From: Takakia lepidozioides | Taxonomy: Eukaryota; Streptophyta; Takakiopsida; Takakiales; Takakiaceae | Length of the DNA: 64,000 nucleotides | Direction of reading: 5' to 3' | Assembly (NCBI GenBank): GCA_030704615.1 | Contig: CM060733.1 | Coordinates: 35,712,001 to 35,776,000 of the forward strand | Shown: piece after piece, positions 1 to 8,238 of the stretch | Position numbering within the stretch: position 1 is the first letter of the stretch | How the letters are laid out: each line of letters opens with the position of its first letter | Notes under the pieces: generated by a model | Databases searched by the model: none | Told to the model about the DNA's origin: nothing | The model's input: only the letters and a program-made list of their open reading frames with translations | Translations under genes and position numbers: made by a program

Positions 1-928
1 AGCGGAAGAGCGTCATCCGTCGCGACTAGTGGCCGTGGCAAATGAGTGTCACCCTCCACGACTAGTGGTAGTGGAATGTCATCCATGGCAGTGCTACACT
101 CACGGACATCTGCCATGTGGGTTGGCTGTGGGGTGTCACCCCTATCAGTGTAACCCATGTCAATGGCACTCTCAACGGAAGTTGCAGTGTTCACGGGCAA
201 TGGTGTGTCACCCACGACAATGTCCCTCACGGTACTGTCAGCCACACCGGTATCCGCAGTGTCACCCTGAGGTGCAGTGTAACACTCCTTCCCTATTGCT
301 CTTCTCTCCGCAGTGTCACCCTCAGGTGCAGTGTAACCCTCGGTTTCAGGGCCTCCTCCCCTTGTAGTGTCACCCTGCGCATCAATGTGACCCACGAAGG
401 CTGGGTCATTCTGAGAGAGGTTGACCACATGATCCTGACAAATACTTACATTGCTGCATGGAGGGTTCAACCCAGCATCTCTAGATTCAAAGTCATACAC
501 AGACTTTGGGTCAAGCGGGTCCCCGATTCTTCGATTAAGATCTCCAAAAGAAATGACTGGGGCTGCGGACAAAGAGGTTCGCACTTGGGTGTTCCACCTT
601 GATGTATCATCTCCAGTATCAGTATCAGAATTCACGGGCAAATCCCGCGTCAAGTCTGCTAGGTTCACCCATAAGTGCAGCTGGGTTGAGTACAATTCAC
701 CAACCTGCGACAAAGATACAACGGCAGATCGACTTGGAATGATGTCCTCGTCATGTACATCGTCGCTCTGCGGGGCGGAAATTGGCCCATCGCTTGTCTG
801 TGCGCCCCCTGCGCCCCCTGTATCGCATTGTGGAGGGGCCCCATACACAACTTCGTGAAGCTCACGTTGAGCCTCAAAAAGGTTTTTGAACGCATTGGCG
901 ACTTGATTGGTCATGAGCTCGGACTCAT
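1..928 (-). CDS. Left-edge partial exon, hypothetical protein with G(D/Y)T repeats
   Basis: A minus-strand frame is open from a splice-acceptor-like site (pyrimidine-rich tract then CAG, junction at 928/929) to the window edge with no stop. The first ~180 residues are ordinary in composition (reading ESELMTNQVANAFKNLFEAQ near the start, then an acidic Ser/Asp-rich stretch). From about position 400 down to 1 the protein becomes a run of short imperfect repeats of the type GDTA/GYTA, encoded by GGTGACACT and GGTTACACT. The same nucleotide motif forms non-coding minisatellite blocks elsewhere in the window. I recognise no family. The remainder lies left of the window, and the upstream exon (higher coordinates) is not certain; the open fragment at 1369-1618 is a candidate. 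It could be a host gene or a transposon gene. The long open frame and the acceptor support coding; the function is unknown. Confidence 0.5.
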
Positions 929-984
929 CTGCATCGGGGAAAAGACAAAGGTTTTTAGTCGTGGAACGAGGTTTTCGAAAGTGC

Positions 985-1345
985 AAGGGTTACACTATGT
1001 AAGGGTTACACTGACTAGGACAAGACAGTGGTTCGGATTACACGATGTGGGTTACACCACCCTGTTAGAAACAGTAGTTTGCAATGGGTTACACTACCTG
1101 GGTTACACTACTGAGATTACACAACGAGAGGGTAACAAATCTAGGATAACACAGCGAGGTGTACCATTAGGGGTACACTGATTACAGGGTTACATACTCC
1201 GAGGGTTACACTGATTACAGGGTTACACACAGCAAGGGTTACACTGAGTACAGGGTTCCACATAGCGAGGGTTACACTGATTACAAGATTACACACAAAG
1301 GGGTTACACGACGAGAGGGGTGACAGTGGATGGAGTAACACTTAC
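985..1345 (+). repeat. GGGTTACA-type minisatellite block B
   Basis: Degenerate tandem motif GGGTTACAC(T) spaced every 12-25 bases on the plus strand, for example the near-regular run of GATTACAGGGTTACAC at 1186-1300. No credible coding frame. It belongs to the same motif family as the blocks at 2236-2440, 17430-17910 and 18385-19840. Confidence 0.75.
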
Positions 1346-1368
1346 AGAGATACCAAGGCACTACAAAC

Positions 1369-1618
1369 CCAAGGTCTCTCATATACTGGATGCCCAAACG
1401 CGCATTGAAGTCCATTTCTGTTGGTGATTCGCTGAAGAGGCCACAACACCAAAGCTGGATAAACGATTCTTTCTGTTGGATCGCAAAGTGATGGGCGGCG
1501 CGACGACGGTTTGCCTTGCAAAACTATATAGCTCCGTTGATCTTAATTGACCGGTCATCCCACTCTTCTGTACTCAAACTCGATCTTAAGTCCTCGAGCT
1601 CAGAATCAAGGTCGCAAT
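1369..1618 (-). pseudogene. Open coding-like fragment with one internal stop
   Basis: The minus strand reads as protein-like sequence (it begins DLDSELEDLRSSLSTEEWDD and later contains TEMDFNARLGIQYMRD) with a single in-frame TAG at 1524-1526. It lies between the 1631-2134 frame and the left-edge exon on the same strand, so all three may be pieces of one decayed gene. The frames do not join simply. No family is recognised. Confidence 0.25.
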
Positions 1619-1630
1619 TCCGTCACCAGG

Positions 1631-2134
1631 TTATGCAAAGTACATCAGACTAAAGCCGTAATACTCATCGACCAGGTCCTTCACCTTTGAGGCTGTAAGA
1701 GCACTTTCCAGAAGTTCAGCCGTGAACCCCAACCTGGGATGCATTTGGGAAACTGACCTACCATGATTTCTTACATCGTTGTGGGCTAGAATTCTCAAAA
1801 GGAGTGGTGGCGGTCCAATGTGCGGTTTGGTGAGATTCTCCATGTGATTGATCAATCCTTCGGCAAAACCACGAGTGAATTCCAACGGATCTGGAACAAC
1901 CAAACCTTTGATTCCATCTACAGTAATTGTGATGACAAGAGGATTTGAAGTTCTGGCATCGTCAAGGTCGGTATTGCCAACAACTGGTTCGTCCATCATG
2001 TCATCATCATGTGAGGCTTGGCTCTCTCGATGGACTCGTGTAAGTCTCACACTTTTTTTCTTTTTCTGCTTTGGCATGTCAGGATGCCCAATGCTCTCTA
2101 AATACTCCTTCACCCGATTCAATTCCTCTATCAT
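1631..2134 (-). CDS. Hypothetical protein, 167 codons
   Basis: A minus-strand frame from ATG at 2134 to the stop at 1631. The N-terminus is charged and coiled-coil-like (MIEELNRVKEYLESIGHPD), followed by a lysine cluster (KQKKKKS, nuclear-localisation-like), an acidic stretch, and a more globular part containing VPDPLEFTRGFAEGLINHME. Codon choice and amino-acid balance look like real protein. No family is recognised. It sits among decayed minus-strand fragments and minisatellite blocks, so it may be a transposon-borne or captured gene rather than a host gene. Splicing to neighbouring fragments is possible but not demonstrated. Confidence 0.4.
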   Translation of the reverse strand: MIEELNRVKEYLESIGHPDMPKQKKKKSVRLTRVHRESQASHDDDMMDEPVVGNTDLDDARTSNPLVITITVDGIKGLVVPDPLEFTRGFAEGLINHMENLTKPHIGPPPLLLRILAHNDVRNHGRSVSQMHPRLGFTAELLESALTASKVKDLVDEYYGFSLMYFA

Positions 2135-2235
2135 TAACAGACCATGATCCGGCTAGACTGGCGCCTTGTGGGCAGCAACATCACTGTCCATATCATCGCT
2201 TCTAAGATGATGTCGAGCTCCCTACGCAATACAGC

Positions 2236-2440
2236 GTGAGCGGTTACACCAGAGAAAAGGGTTACAGCACGAGGGGTTACACATGAAAATGGGTTACAAT
2301 GAAGGTGGGCTACACGGGGTTACACAGAGGTGGGTTACACACCATAGGGATTTTTAAAAGGGGTCCTCTATAGGTGGGTTACACTCTGGGTTACACGCCA
2401 CAGGAGAGACAGGGGGGGTAACACAAGAGGTTACACGGAT
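2236..2440 (+). repeat. GGGTTACA-type minisatellite block C
   Basis: A short block of the GGTTACAC motif on the plus strand, about a dozen degenerate units, interrupted around 2345-2375. Same motif as the other blocks. Confidence 0.65.
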
Positions 2441-2449
2441 AGACAACAG

Positions 2450-2965
2450 CCCGAAATTTGAAAAACAGAGAAATGGCAGGGAATCCAACTTGATTGTCTG
2501 TCGATAGAACCCAACTTGATTTTGCAGCTGTCGCATGGATTGCACCCTCGCCTCGCGCAACAAATTCTTGGAATGCCGGCCAAAACCCCTTCTCATTGAC
2601 ATTCGAAAATGGGAACTGAGGAATAAGGCCATGCGGTAGCAGAAGGATTGAGCCTGGACTTCGCTTTCGCAAGATGAACCTTGAGCTCCGGTTTCCCCGG
2701 TTTCCAATGTTGATTTTCTTTGCAATAGGGACAGGTGGAGGCGGGCTCAATCGCCGCTTGTCTCTCTCTCATTAGAAACCTGCCGAACAGAAGGACCAGG
2801 GATAGAAACAGCGGGAGCACCAGAAGATGGAACCTCTGTAGTAGAAGTAGCCGAAGAAGGTACAACAGCAGGCACTTCAATAGGATCTGCAATCTCACCC
2901 AAAGCCACCCTATTTTGCAGAATCCATGCATGATATGCATCCAGCGTAGCTACGGCGTGAGCCCA
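2450..2965 (-). pseudogene. Decayed minus-strand coding remnant
   Basis: Reading the minus strand from about 2958, one frame gives a plausible Pro/Ser/Thr-rich protein beginning ATLDAYHAWILQNRVALGEI and stops near 2752. A second frame, offset by one base, continues with a basic, protein-like stretch (KKINIGNRGNRSSRFILRKR and beyond) to about 2480. This is best explained as one former coding region broken by a frameshift near 2760. The LDAY at its start resembles the VDAY at the end of the BED zinc-finger frame at 16748-17137, and both are next to a GTGAGCC foldback. No family is assigned. Confidence 0.3.
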
Positions 2966-3035
2966 GCCCCGTGAGCCTGGGAGCTGAGCTCACGTTGAAG
3001 CTTTGAAGCGTGAGCGGCATAAATCTGCTGGAGAA
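2966..3035. repeat. GTGAGCC foldback-type sequence, copy 1
   Basis: A cluster of GTGAGCC and its complement GGCTCAC/GAGCTCACG in both orientations. It shares GAGCTGAGCTCACG-like segments and an adjacent ATGCATC with the block at 16711-16762. Looks like a small foldback or MITE-like element; no target duplication was identified. Confidence 0.4.
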
Positions 3036-3333
3036 GCAGGTCCTATAGGCGAGGATTGCAGGAAGAGGGCCTATTACCGTGGACAAAACAAAGGAGGCCA
3101 CCATGCACCATGTCTGCAATGCGTGCCAAAAAAGAGGAATATGTAAATATGGCAGATTTGAGCTCAGAATGATTGACACAGTTTATTTCAATTCACAGAG
3201 AGACGCTTACAATGAATCGCAAGTGCATTTGCCCTGGTTCCGTGAACGAAATGTATATGTTTGTCATAAAATGAAAAGTCTTCACACGGCAACCTGGAAA
3301 CCAGCATGGGAAGCGGGCATGGCTCGTATGTGT

Positions 3334-4746
3334 TCAAAGAGAAGTTGGCGGAGCCCTACGCGAGGTGTCCCGCTGCAGAAGGGTGATGACTTCTCCGTAG
3401 CCTAGTGTGGCTTGGTGAATGAATTGGTCTCTCTTACCGTCGCAACACATAATTACAAGGTATATGTAATATTGATGCTTGCAGGGGACCCACTTCCCTC
3501 TCATGCCGAGAGCGCCCTCACGCATTGTTACAAAATCCGGACAAGTGCACGATGGGAAATTCCCGATGGTAACCTGATATTCTTTGGCATGAAGAACTGA
3601 GCCAATTGACAGCACTGTGTAAATCCGTCCATACCCCGGGGAAGGGACTTCGGTGATACGAGTCACCCTAGCCTGCAAAATTCTAGCCGATTCCATCTTG
3701 CATTCGTGATCTGCACCCGAAGCAACACGGCGCACTGTTTTTCCATCTCTTTTTGTTGGGTGGGAGTCGGCACCGGGTGGAGGCATTGTCGGAGCATGTG
3801 GCACATCTGTGCCGACAGTGCATAAGGGCACCACCCGGGACCGTGCAAGACAAAACCCTCCCTCCTCCAGCATGCTTATCTCGGTTGAGGACAGCGATGT
3901 CCCAATTTTCACAGGCCAAATTGCGGGGGGAGGGGGCTTCATTATCACGGAAGGACGAACTGTTCCCTTCACGCATCGTGCCATATCGTCTGGGCAGAAC
4001 CAAAACTTGTGCTCTTTTGACTCCCCACTATGGTAAGGTCGGAACAACCCTGTGAATGTTGGAGCTGGAGTCCCCCTGGAGCCTTTGCATATTTTTGATT
4101 TGCATTTCTTGAATGAGGGGGTCCGAATTGCCATGCAAGCCACTCTAGATCCCGGTGGGGTGCGTTCTATATGCCAGTCACTATCAATGCAATCAGATTC
4201 CTGCACCATGGCCACCACCTCCTCCAATGGGATTTCCGCTGCTATGCTTGCATGTTCTGCACCTGCTCCACAGGAGGAGGACCCACCTGGGAAGGGGCCG
4301 GCACAGGACTTAGTCTGCACTGGAGACACCTTTGGCACAGAGAAATTGACCATGTCTGGCCTATGGGAATCTCCATCTGACCCTGGAAGTGTGTTTAATT
4401 TCCTTTTGCATGATCCAAATCTTTCCTCGCCTTCCAAATGGGGGAGCCTGGATTGCAGAGGGGAGCCTTCAGTGCACCTGTTTAGAGCTCTGGCCATCTT
4501 TGACGGGTCTCCGGACCTACTCGCAGCCCTTAGCATCAACAAAGTCGTATCGGGGCCCTTCCCTCCACCCCGTCCCATCAGAAAATTGCAGTACCTGGTT
4601 TGTTGTGTAAGTGCCCGCACCATGTCATCAGCAGTGGCCACATACAAGTCACGACCTGCTTTGGTAGACTGTTGCATCCAGGCGTTGTGAACAGTCTCTG
4701 CCAAATTACACGATGGCATGTCGGCCAAGTCCTCCAAGGACATGTC
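3334..4746 (-). CDS. MULE transposase, C-terminal exon with SWIM zinc finger
   Basis: The second exon of the transposase starts after an acceptor CTGCAG at 4747-4752 and is in phase with the preceding exon. It begins DMSLEDLADMPSCNLAETVH and runs 470 codons to the stop at 3334. After a Pro/Ser-rich linker, near the C-terminus, it has a SWIM-type zinc finger: CTCPDF followed by CKHQYYIYL, giving the C-x-C-xn-C-x-H pattern known from plant MULE and FAR1-like proteins, where it contributes to DNA or protein binding. The intron 4747-4883 has standard GT-AG ends. The frame is intact within the exon. The true end of the element is not seen. Confidence 0.75.
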   Translation of the reverse strand, partial: DMSLEDLADMPSCNLAETVHNAWMQQSTKAGRDLYVATADDMVRALTQQTRYCNFLMGRGGGKGPDTTLLMLRAASRSGDPSKMARALNRCTEGSPLQSRLPHLEGEERFGSCKRKLNTLPGSDGDSHRPDMVNFSVPKVSPVQTKSCAGPFPGGSSSCGAGAEHASIAAEIPLEEVVAMVQESDCIDSDWHIERTPPGSRVACMAIRTPSFKKCKSKICKGSRGTPAPTFTGLFRPYHSGESKEHKFWFCPDDMARCVKGTVRPSVIMKPPPPAIWPVKIGTSLSSTEISMLEEGGFCLARSRVVPLCTVGTDVPHAPTMPPPGADSHPTKRDGKTVRRVASGADHECKMESARILQARVTRITEVPSPGYGRIYTVLSIGSVLHAKEYQVTIGNFPSCTCPDFVTMREGALGMRGKWVPCKHQYYIYLVIMCCDGKRDQFIHQATLGYGEVITLLQRDTSRRAPPTSL

Positions 4747-4883
4747 CTGCAGGAGGCATTGCATGGAAATGTGAGGAAGGAAAAGAAATGGTAGAGGTTC
4801 TTCAAGTGACAATCGAACAACCCCAAATGAACAGGCACGATGCAAAGTGCAATTTGTGTTTAAGGAAAACTTGTGAGGCTTAC

Positions 4884-6173
4884 CGTCGTCATGAAAGCTC
4901 CCCACTGTCTGTACCTGAAGTGCCAGAAAACCAACCAGTCCTCCAACTCCTTCAGGTGGATACCTGTAGCAGCACCAGAGGAGAACCACCAAGCCCGGAT
5001 TGCCTGGTAAGTGCTCTCAGCTTCTCCCATTGAGGTGGCATTCTTGTACTTCAAACAGAGCCTTCTATGCTCCAACTGAAGGTCAGGGCGAATGCAGCGC
5101 TTTGTATGACGTGCCAGAGATTGACTCCAATGGAAGAGGCATGTGCGCTCCCTATTTTCCATTGGGACCCTAGGATCCCCCGAACCAAACACGCGCCGCA
5201 CTGCATTGAAATTTGCCTGTGCACTATCAGCCATGAAGCCCGCAAAATTTGTGTTCTGTATTCCATTGCGCTGCATGACGGCCAGGAGGGAATTCCACAT
5301 GAGCATCTGGGATTCAGTGTCCTCCGACTGCATATCACAAATTGCTATGGAGAGCACACGCTGGTACGCTGGATCATACACATGGCACGCCATGGTTGTC
5401 CAACCCTTCACCCGTTTGCAGTGATCAAACATTAACCAACATTTAGCCAAATCTCCTCCAGGTTGCATTCGGCGGACAATGCTCACACCACTGCCTTGGC
5501 CCACAGTGGACATCTTGAACAAATACACTTTGGACGAGCCCTGGCCAGGGAACATACTGTTTTGAATGAATTCATAGCGACTCCTCCGTTTGAGGTCCAT
5601 AATGTTGTCCATGAATCCAGTAGTGCCTGTGCCCATTCTGAGTGCATTCACCTGGTTTCGAATATTGGGAGAGCTCAACACGGAGAAATGGTCCATGACT
5701 GCCTCAAGGGAATCTGCATCCAGCATTGGCTGTGTCGCATCCCCTTCACCCAGTATGTGTTTTTCCAGGAATGCCTTGCTAGCTGCAAGCGCTATAGCAG
5801 AAGGTGTTGCACAAGGGGCATTGTGGAACTCTTGCTTCAGTAGATTTCTAGCGATGTCCACGCTATCCCTGCAACTCCCTTTGGACACAGGATGCTCGTG
5901 TGCACCCATATGAATGCAGGCACGAGTCATTGTCTTGCATCGATGTGCCACCTGATACATACGAGCGTGGCAAACAGAAACACAGGACGGGGAAAGTTTG
6001 CAGAACCTGCACACAAAAGTATTGGTCTTGGGAGGTGCAAGCCCTGGGGTGAAAGGATTCAGGGGCACACCTTCCCACTCACTTTCGTTTGGCTGAGCGC
6101 TGTTTCTCAGCCGAGGGCAAGAAATATTCAGGCACTTGCAATGCCCAACGCAAATCGACCTCCGAAATTTCAA
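4884..6173 (-). CDS. MULE transposase, catalytic exon
   Basis: 430 codons on the minus strand, ending exactly at a GT donor (intron begins at 4883). Near the start are paired cysteines (CKCLNISC, then CRFCKLSPSC) typical of the Cys-rich region ahead of plant MULE catalytic domains. The central part reads as the MULE/DDE core: LAKCWLMFDHCKRVKGWTTM with a candidate first acidic residue, then FAGFMADSAQANFNAVRRVF with the second. A CLFHW block follows, as in the conserved C/H-containing core. The frame joins the next exon in phase 0. Its own start codon is not genuine: an in-frame TAA lies just upstream, and the protein continues into the 6170-6913 frame by a one-base shift. Nuclear DNA transposition is the family role. 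Confidence 0.72.
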
Positions 6174-6913
6174 CCAATGTCGTTATGGATGTTCGACGTT
6201 TTTGTCATGCACCAAGGATGTCCGTCATGTTTCTTGTCCATGCCCTGCAGAAGCCCAGCCAGTCCACTGGAAGACGTGGGAGGGTTGAGCTCAAACAAGA
6301 TGTCCCCATCAAACTGAGCTGGCACGTATTGAACCCGTTGCACTGGAAGGGACTCCCAATCAACAAAACGTAGCTCGCTCTTGCACCCAGGCACACCTGC
6401 GAGGGCTTTCAATTTTGGAATGACACTTGTTATCTCTTGCAATTCGTCATCATGCAATAAGGGAGTTTGCACTAGCGGAGGAATCTCAGAAACATCCTCC
6501 GAGGACGAGTCCGAAAGAGTCACGAAGGTAGTGGATGTGCTCACCTCTTGTTTCACAGGAACTGTGCCCTTCTGTTGCACGACCGATGCTGCAGTGCCAG
6601 GGGTAACGACTGATCCTGCTGATTGTCTTCTCTCTTTTCCAAGGACACGGTATGTTCCTGGAAGGACTCTCCACTTCCTTCCACACTCGCCAACCAAGGG
6701 TTTCTCCAAGTGCCCAGAATCCAAATTCCCATCATCGTCATACACCTCTTTCTGAACAAGCAGAGAACCCAACTCCAGCGGGAACACTGTAACCAGCTCA
6801 TCCTCATGAACAACTGCATACCCATCGTCGTCTGCAGTGGCAGTCAGTGGAAGAGTACCTGCATTGGAATGGAATCGAGCGAGTGCATCTCGCTCCCTCG
6901 ACATGTTTTCCAT
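6170..6913 (-). CDS. MULE transposase, N-terminal part (frameshifted from catalytic exon)
   Basis: The minus-strand frame starts most plausibly at ATG 6913 (MENMSRERDALARF) and stops at 6170. It contains an acidic/Ser-rich linker (SDSSSEDVSEIPP) and ends in GHPWCMTKTSNIHNDIG. The adjacent frame then continues KFRRSICVGHCKC. The way HNDIG runs into FRRS and the following cysteines matches my recollection of the continuous N-terminal region in this plant transposase family, so a single-base loss at about 6171-6173 is the likely cause of the break. The open frame extends upstream to 7327, but that part is hydrophobic and unlike the family, so I exclude it. Confidence 0.6.
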   Translation of the reverse strand: MENMSRERDALARFHSNAGTLPLTATADDDGYAVVHEDELVTVFPLELGSLLVQKEVYDDDGNLDSGHLEKPLVGECGRKWRVLPGTYRVLGKERRQSAGSVVTPGTAASVVQQKGTVPVKQEVSTSTTFVTLSDSSSEDVSEIPPLVQTPLLHDDELQEITSVIPKLKALAGVPGCKSELRFVDWESLPVQRVQYVPAQFDGDILFELNPPTSSSGLAGLLQGMDKKHDGHPWCMTKTSNIHNDIG

Positions 6914-7329
6914 CACTGAACGAAACTGGCGATTCAGAACGGAATCCCCGAACTGAGAGCCCGTAATTATCGAAAGTGGAAATACCACCAGCAAACTGAG
7001 GTCAACAAGGGTAGCACCAAACCAAAGGCTGCCGGCGATGCATGCCAAGGATGTAGGGATGACGTGCACCTTCACCTCCCACCAACCAGAAAAACCGTTT
7101 TGAAAGACCAGAGCCACAAGAAACCGTGCTGTTTTTGGATGGAAAACAAACCCTGAAAATGACATGAAACCATCCATTATGAAATGACGGCAACAACCCT
7201 GGAGAGCAGTAAACAGGAAGATCCGATTGTAATGAGATTGTGTTGCGCCAGAATAGCACAGAACAAACACTGACACTCCAAAAGATACCTCGCACGAATG
7301 TGTGCAACACATGGTCATATCCGACAAAA

Positions 7330-7846
7330 TCCTTTATACCGAATGACCCCATGGGGACGGTCACGGCATAAAAAAAACCACAGGGCATGCAGTACAACAC
7401 ACGTGGATGCATATGTGAAGCATAACAATTATTGCGAATCTGGAAGAACTGCTCGGAATTGAAAAAGCACTACATTTCTACGGCACATTCGAATTTGAAA
7501 GAAGGCAAGGAGGCCGCCATGTATTGGCAGGCGGCGAAGTACATCTGACATATATCGCAAATGCATGCAACGGATGTTCTTTTTCTTCGGCGCTTTATTA
7601 GCTGGGTAATACAAAGACGCCAAAATGGATGAATTCCGTTCGCACACAATATCAACACCCGCATCCAAATACGGTTGACAACGTCCATTTTTATTTTTGT
7701 TACATGCGATACCAGGACTTGTTGCAAACGTCAAACTGGAGAGCTCCAGGGGCATCGTGGGGAGCCCTTGTTTCCAGCGGAGGAGAAAGAGAAGGAAGTC
7801 ATTATACTTCACGAGTTCTAGAAACAGGAATAGAGCTAGATATAGA
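7330..7846. other. Spacer without a recognised gene
   Basis: AT-rich spacer between the 5' side of the MULE transposase (minus) and the acidic first exon of the ParB-methyltransferase gene (plus). It may hold the promoters of both divergent units. I see no repeat, RNA gene or convincing coding exon, although the plus frame upstream of 7847 stays open back to 7697. Confidence 0.4.
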
Positions 7847-8158
7847 ATGAGGATGGAAAGAGTGGAGGAAGAGGAAAAGGAGGAAGAAGAGGGAATACAG
7901 GAAAGTGTGGCGATGGAGGAGCAGGAATCTGGAGAAGAACAACAACCCAACATAGTTCCAGGAACAGGCGAGGAGGACACTGCGTCTGAGGGAGAGACAG
8001 ACGACATGGAGGAAGATGTTGACACTGGCCTCACGAAGAATCTGACCACGGGAAAGAGGAAGGGGGAGAGGCTCACCTACATAGTCGGCGAAGAGAGCAG
8101 CCCGATGCGGAAAGGGTCCCCGGCAACTGGGGAGTCTTCTCGAGTACCTACGAAAAAG
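7847..8158 (+). CDS. Acidic exon, probable 5' exon of the ParB-methyltransferase gene
   Basis: 104 codons from ATG 7847 (MRMERVEEEEKEEEE) to a donor AAG|GTAC at 8158/8159. It is Glu-rich, then basic (TGKRKGERL), with a Ser/Pro/Gly-rich end (SSPMRKGSPATGESS). It looks like a disordered N-terminal tail. The exon ends in phase 0 and the next candidate acceptor (CCTTGCAG, ending 12267) opens the ParB-domain exon also in phase 0, so splicing would fuse the two and make the whole hairpin satellite an intron. The open frame actually runs to 8452 through the first satellite copies. The link to the downstream gene is inference from phase, strand and position. Confidence 0.5.
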
Positions 8159-8238
8159 GTACAATCTACAGGACCCACATTTGTGAAGAATTCGGCTTTC
8201 AATGGCAGGTATTTGAGAAAGAAAGAACCATTCAGTGG

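Larger units (their letters stand above)
3334..6913 (-). mobile_element. MULE-type DNA transposon, transposase region
   Basis: The minus strand carries a transposase-like gene of Mutator-like organisation. It has an N-terminal region with a Cys-rich part, a central DDE-type catalytic domain and a C-terminal SWIM zinc finger. The three coding parts are listed separately. I could not identify terminal inverted repeats or a target duplication, so the element borders are not defined; sequence from about 2990 to 7600 could belong to it. One frameshift at about 6171 breaks the frame, so this copy is probably not functional as it stands. Confidence 0.7.

Noticed and set aside
4052-4690. 212-codon plus-strand frame
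   Set aside because: Antisense of the SWIM exon of the transposase, without its own features.
6914-7327. Upstream extension of the MULE N-terminal frame, with hydrophobic segments
   Set aside because: Membrane-like composition is foreign to MULE transposases; ATG 6913 starts family-like sequence, so the upstream part is taken as leader or flank.
7429-8076. 215-codon minus-strand Ser/Phe/Leu-rich frame
   Set aside because: It is the antisense shadow of the Glu/Lys-rich plus-strand exon at 7847-8158.
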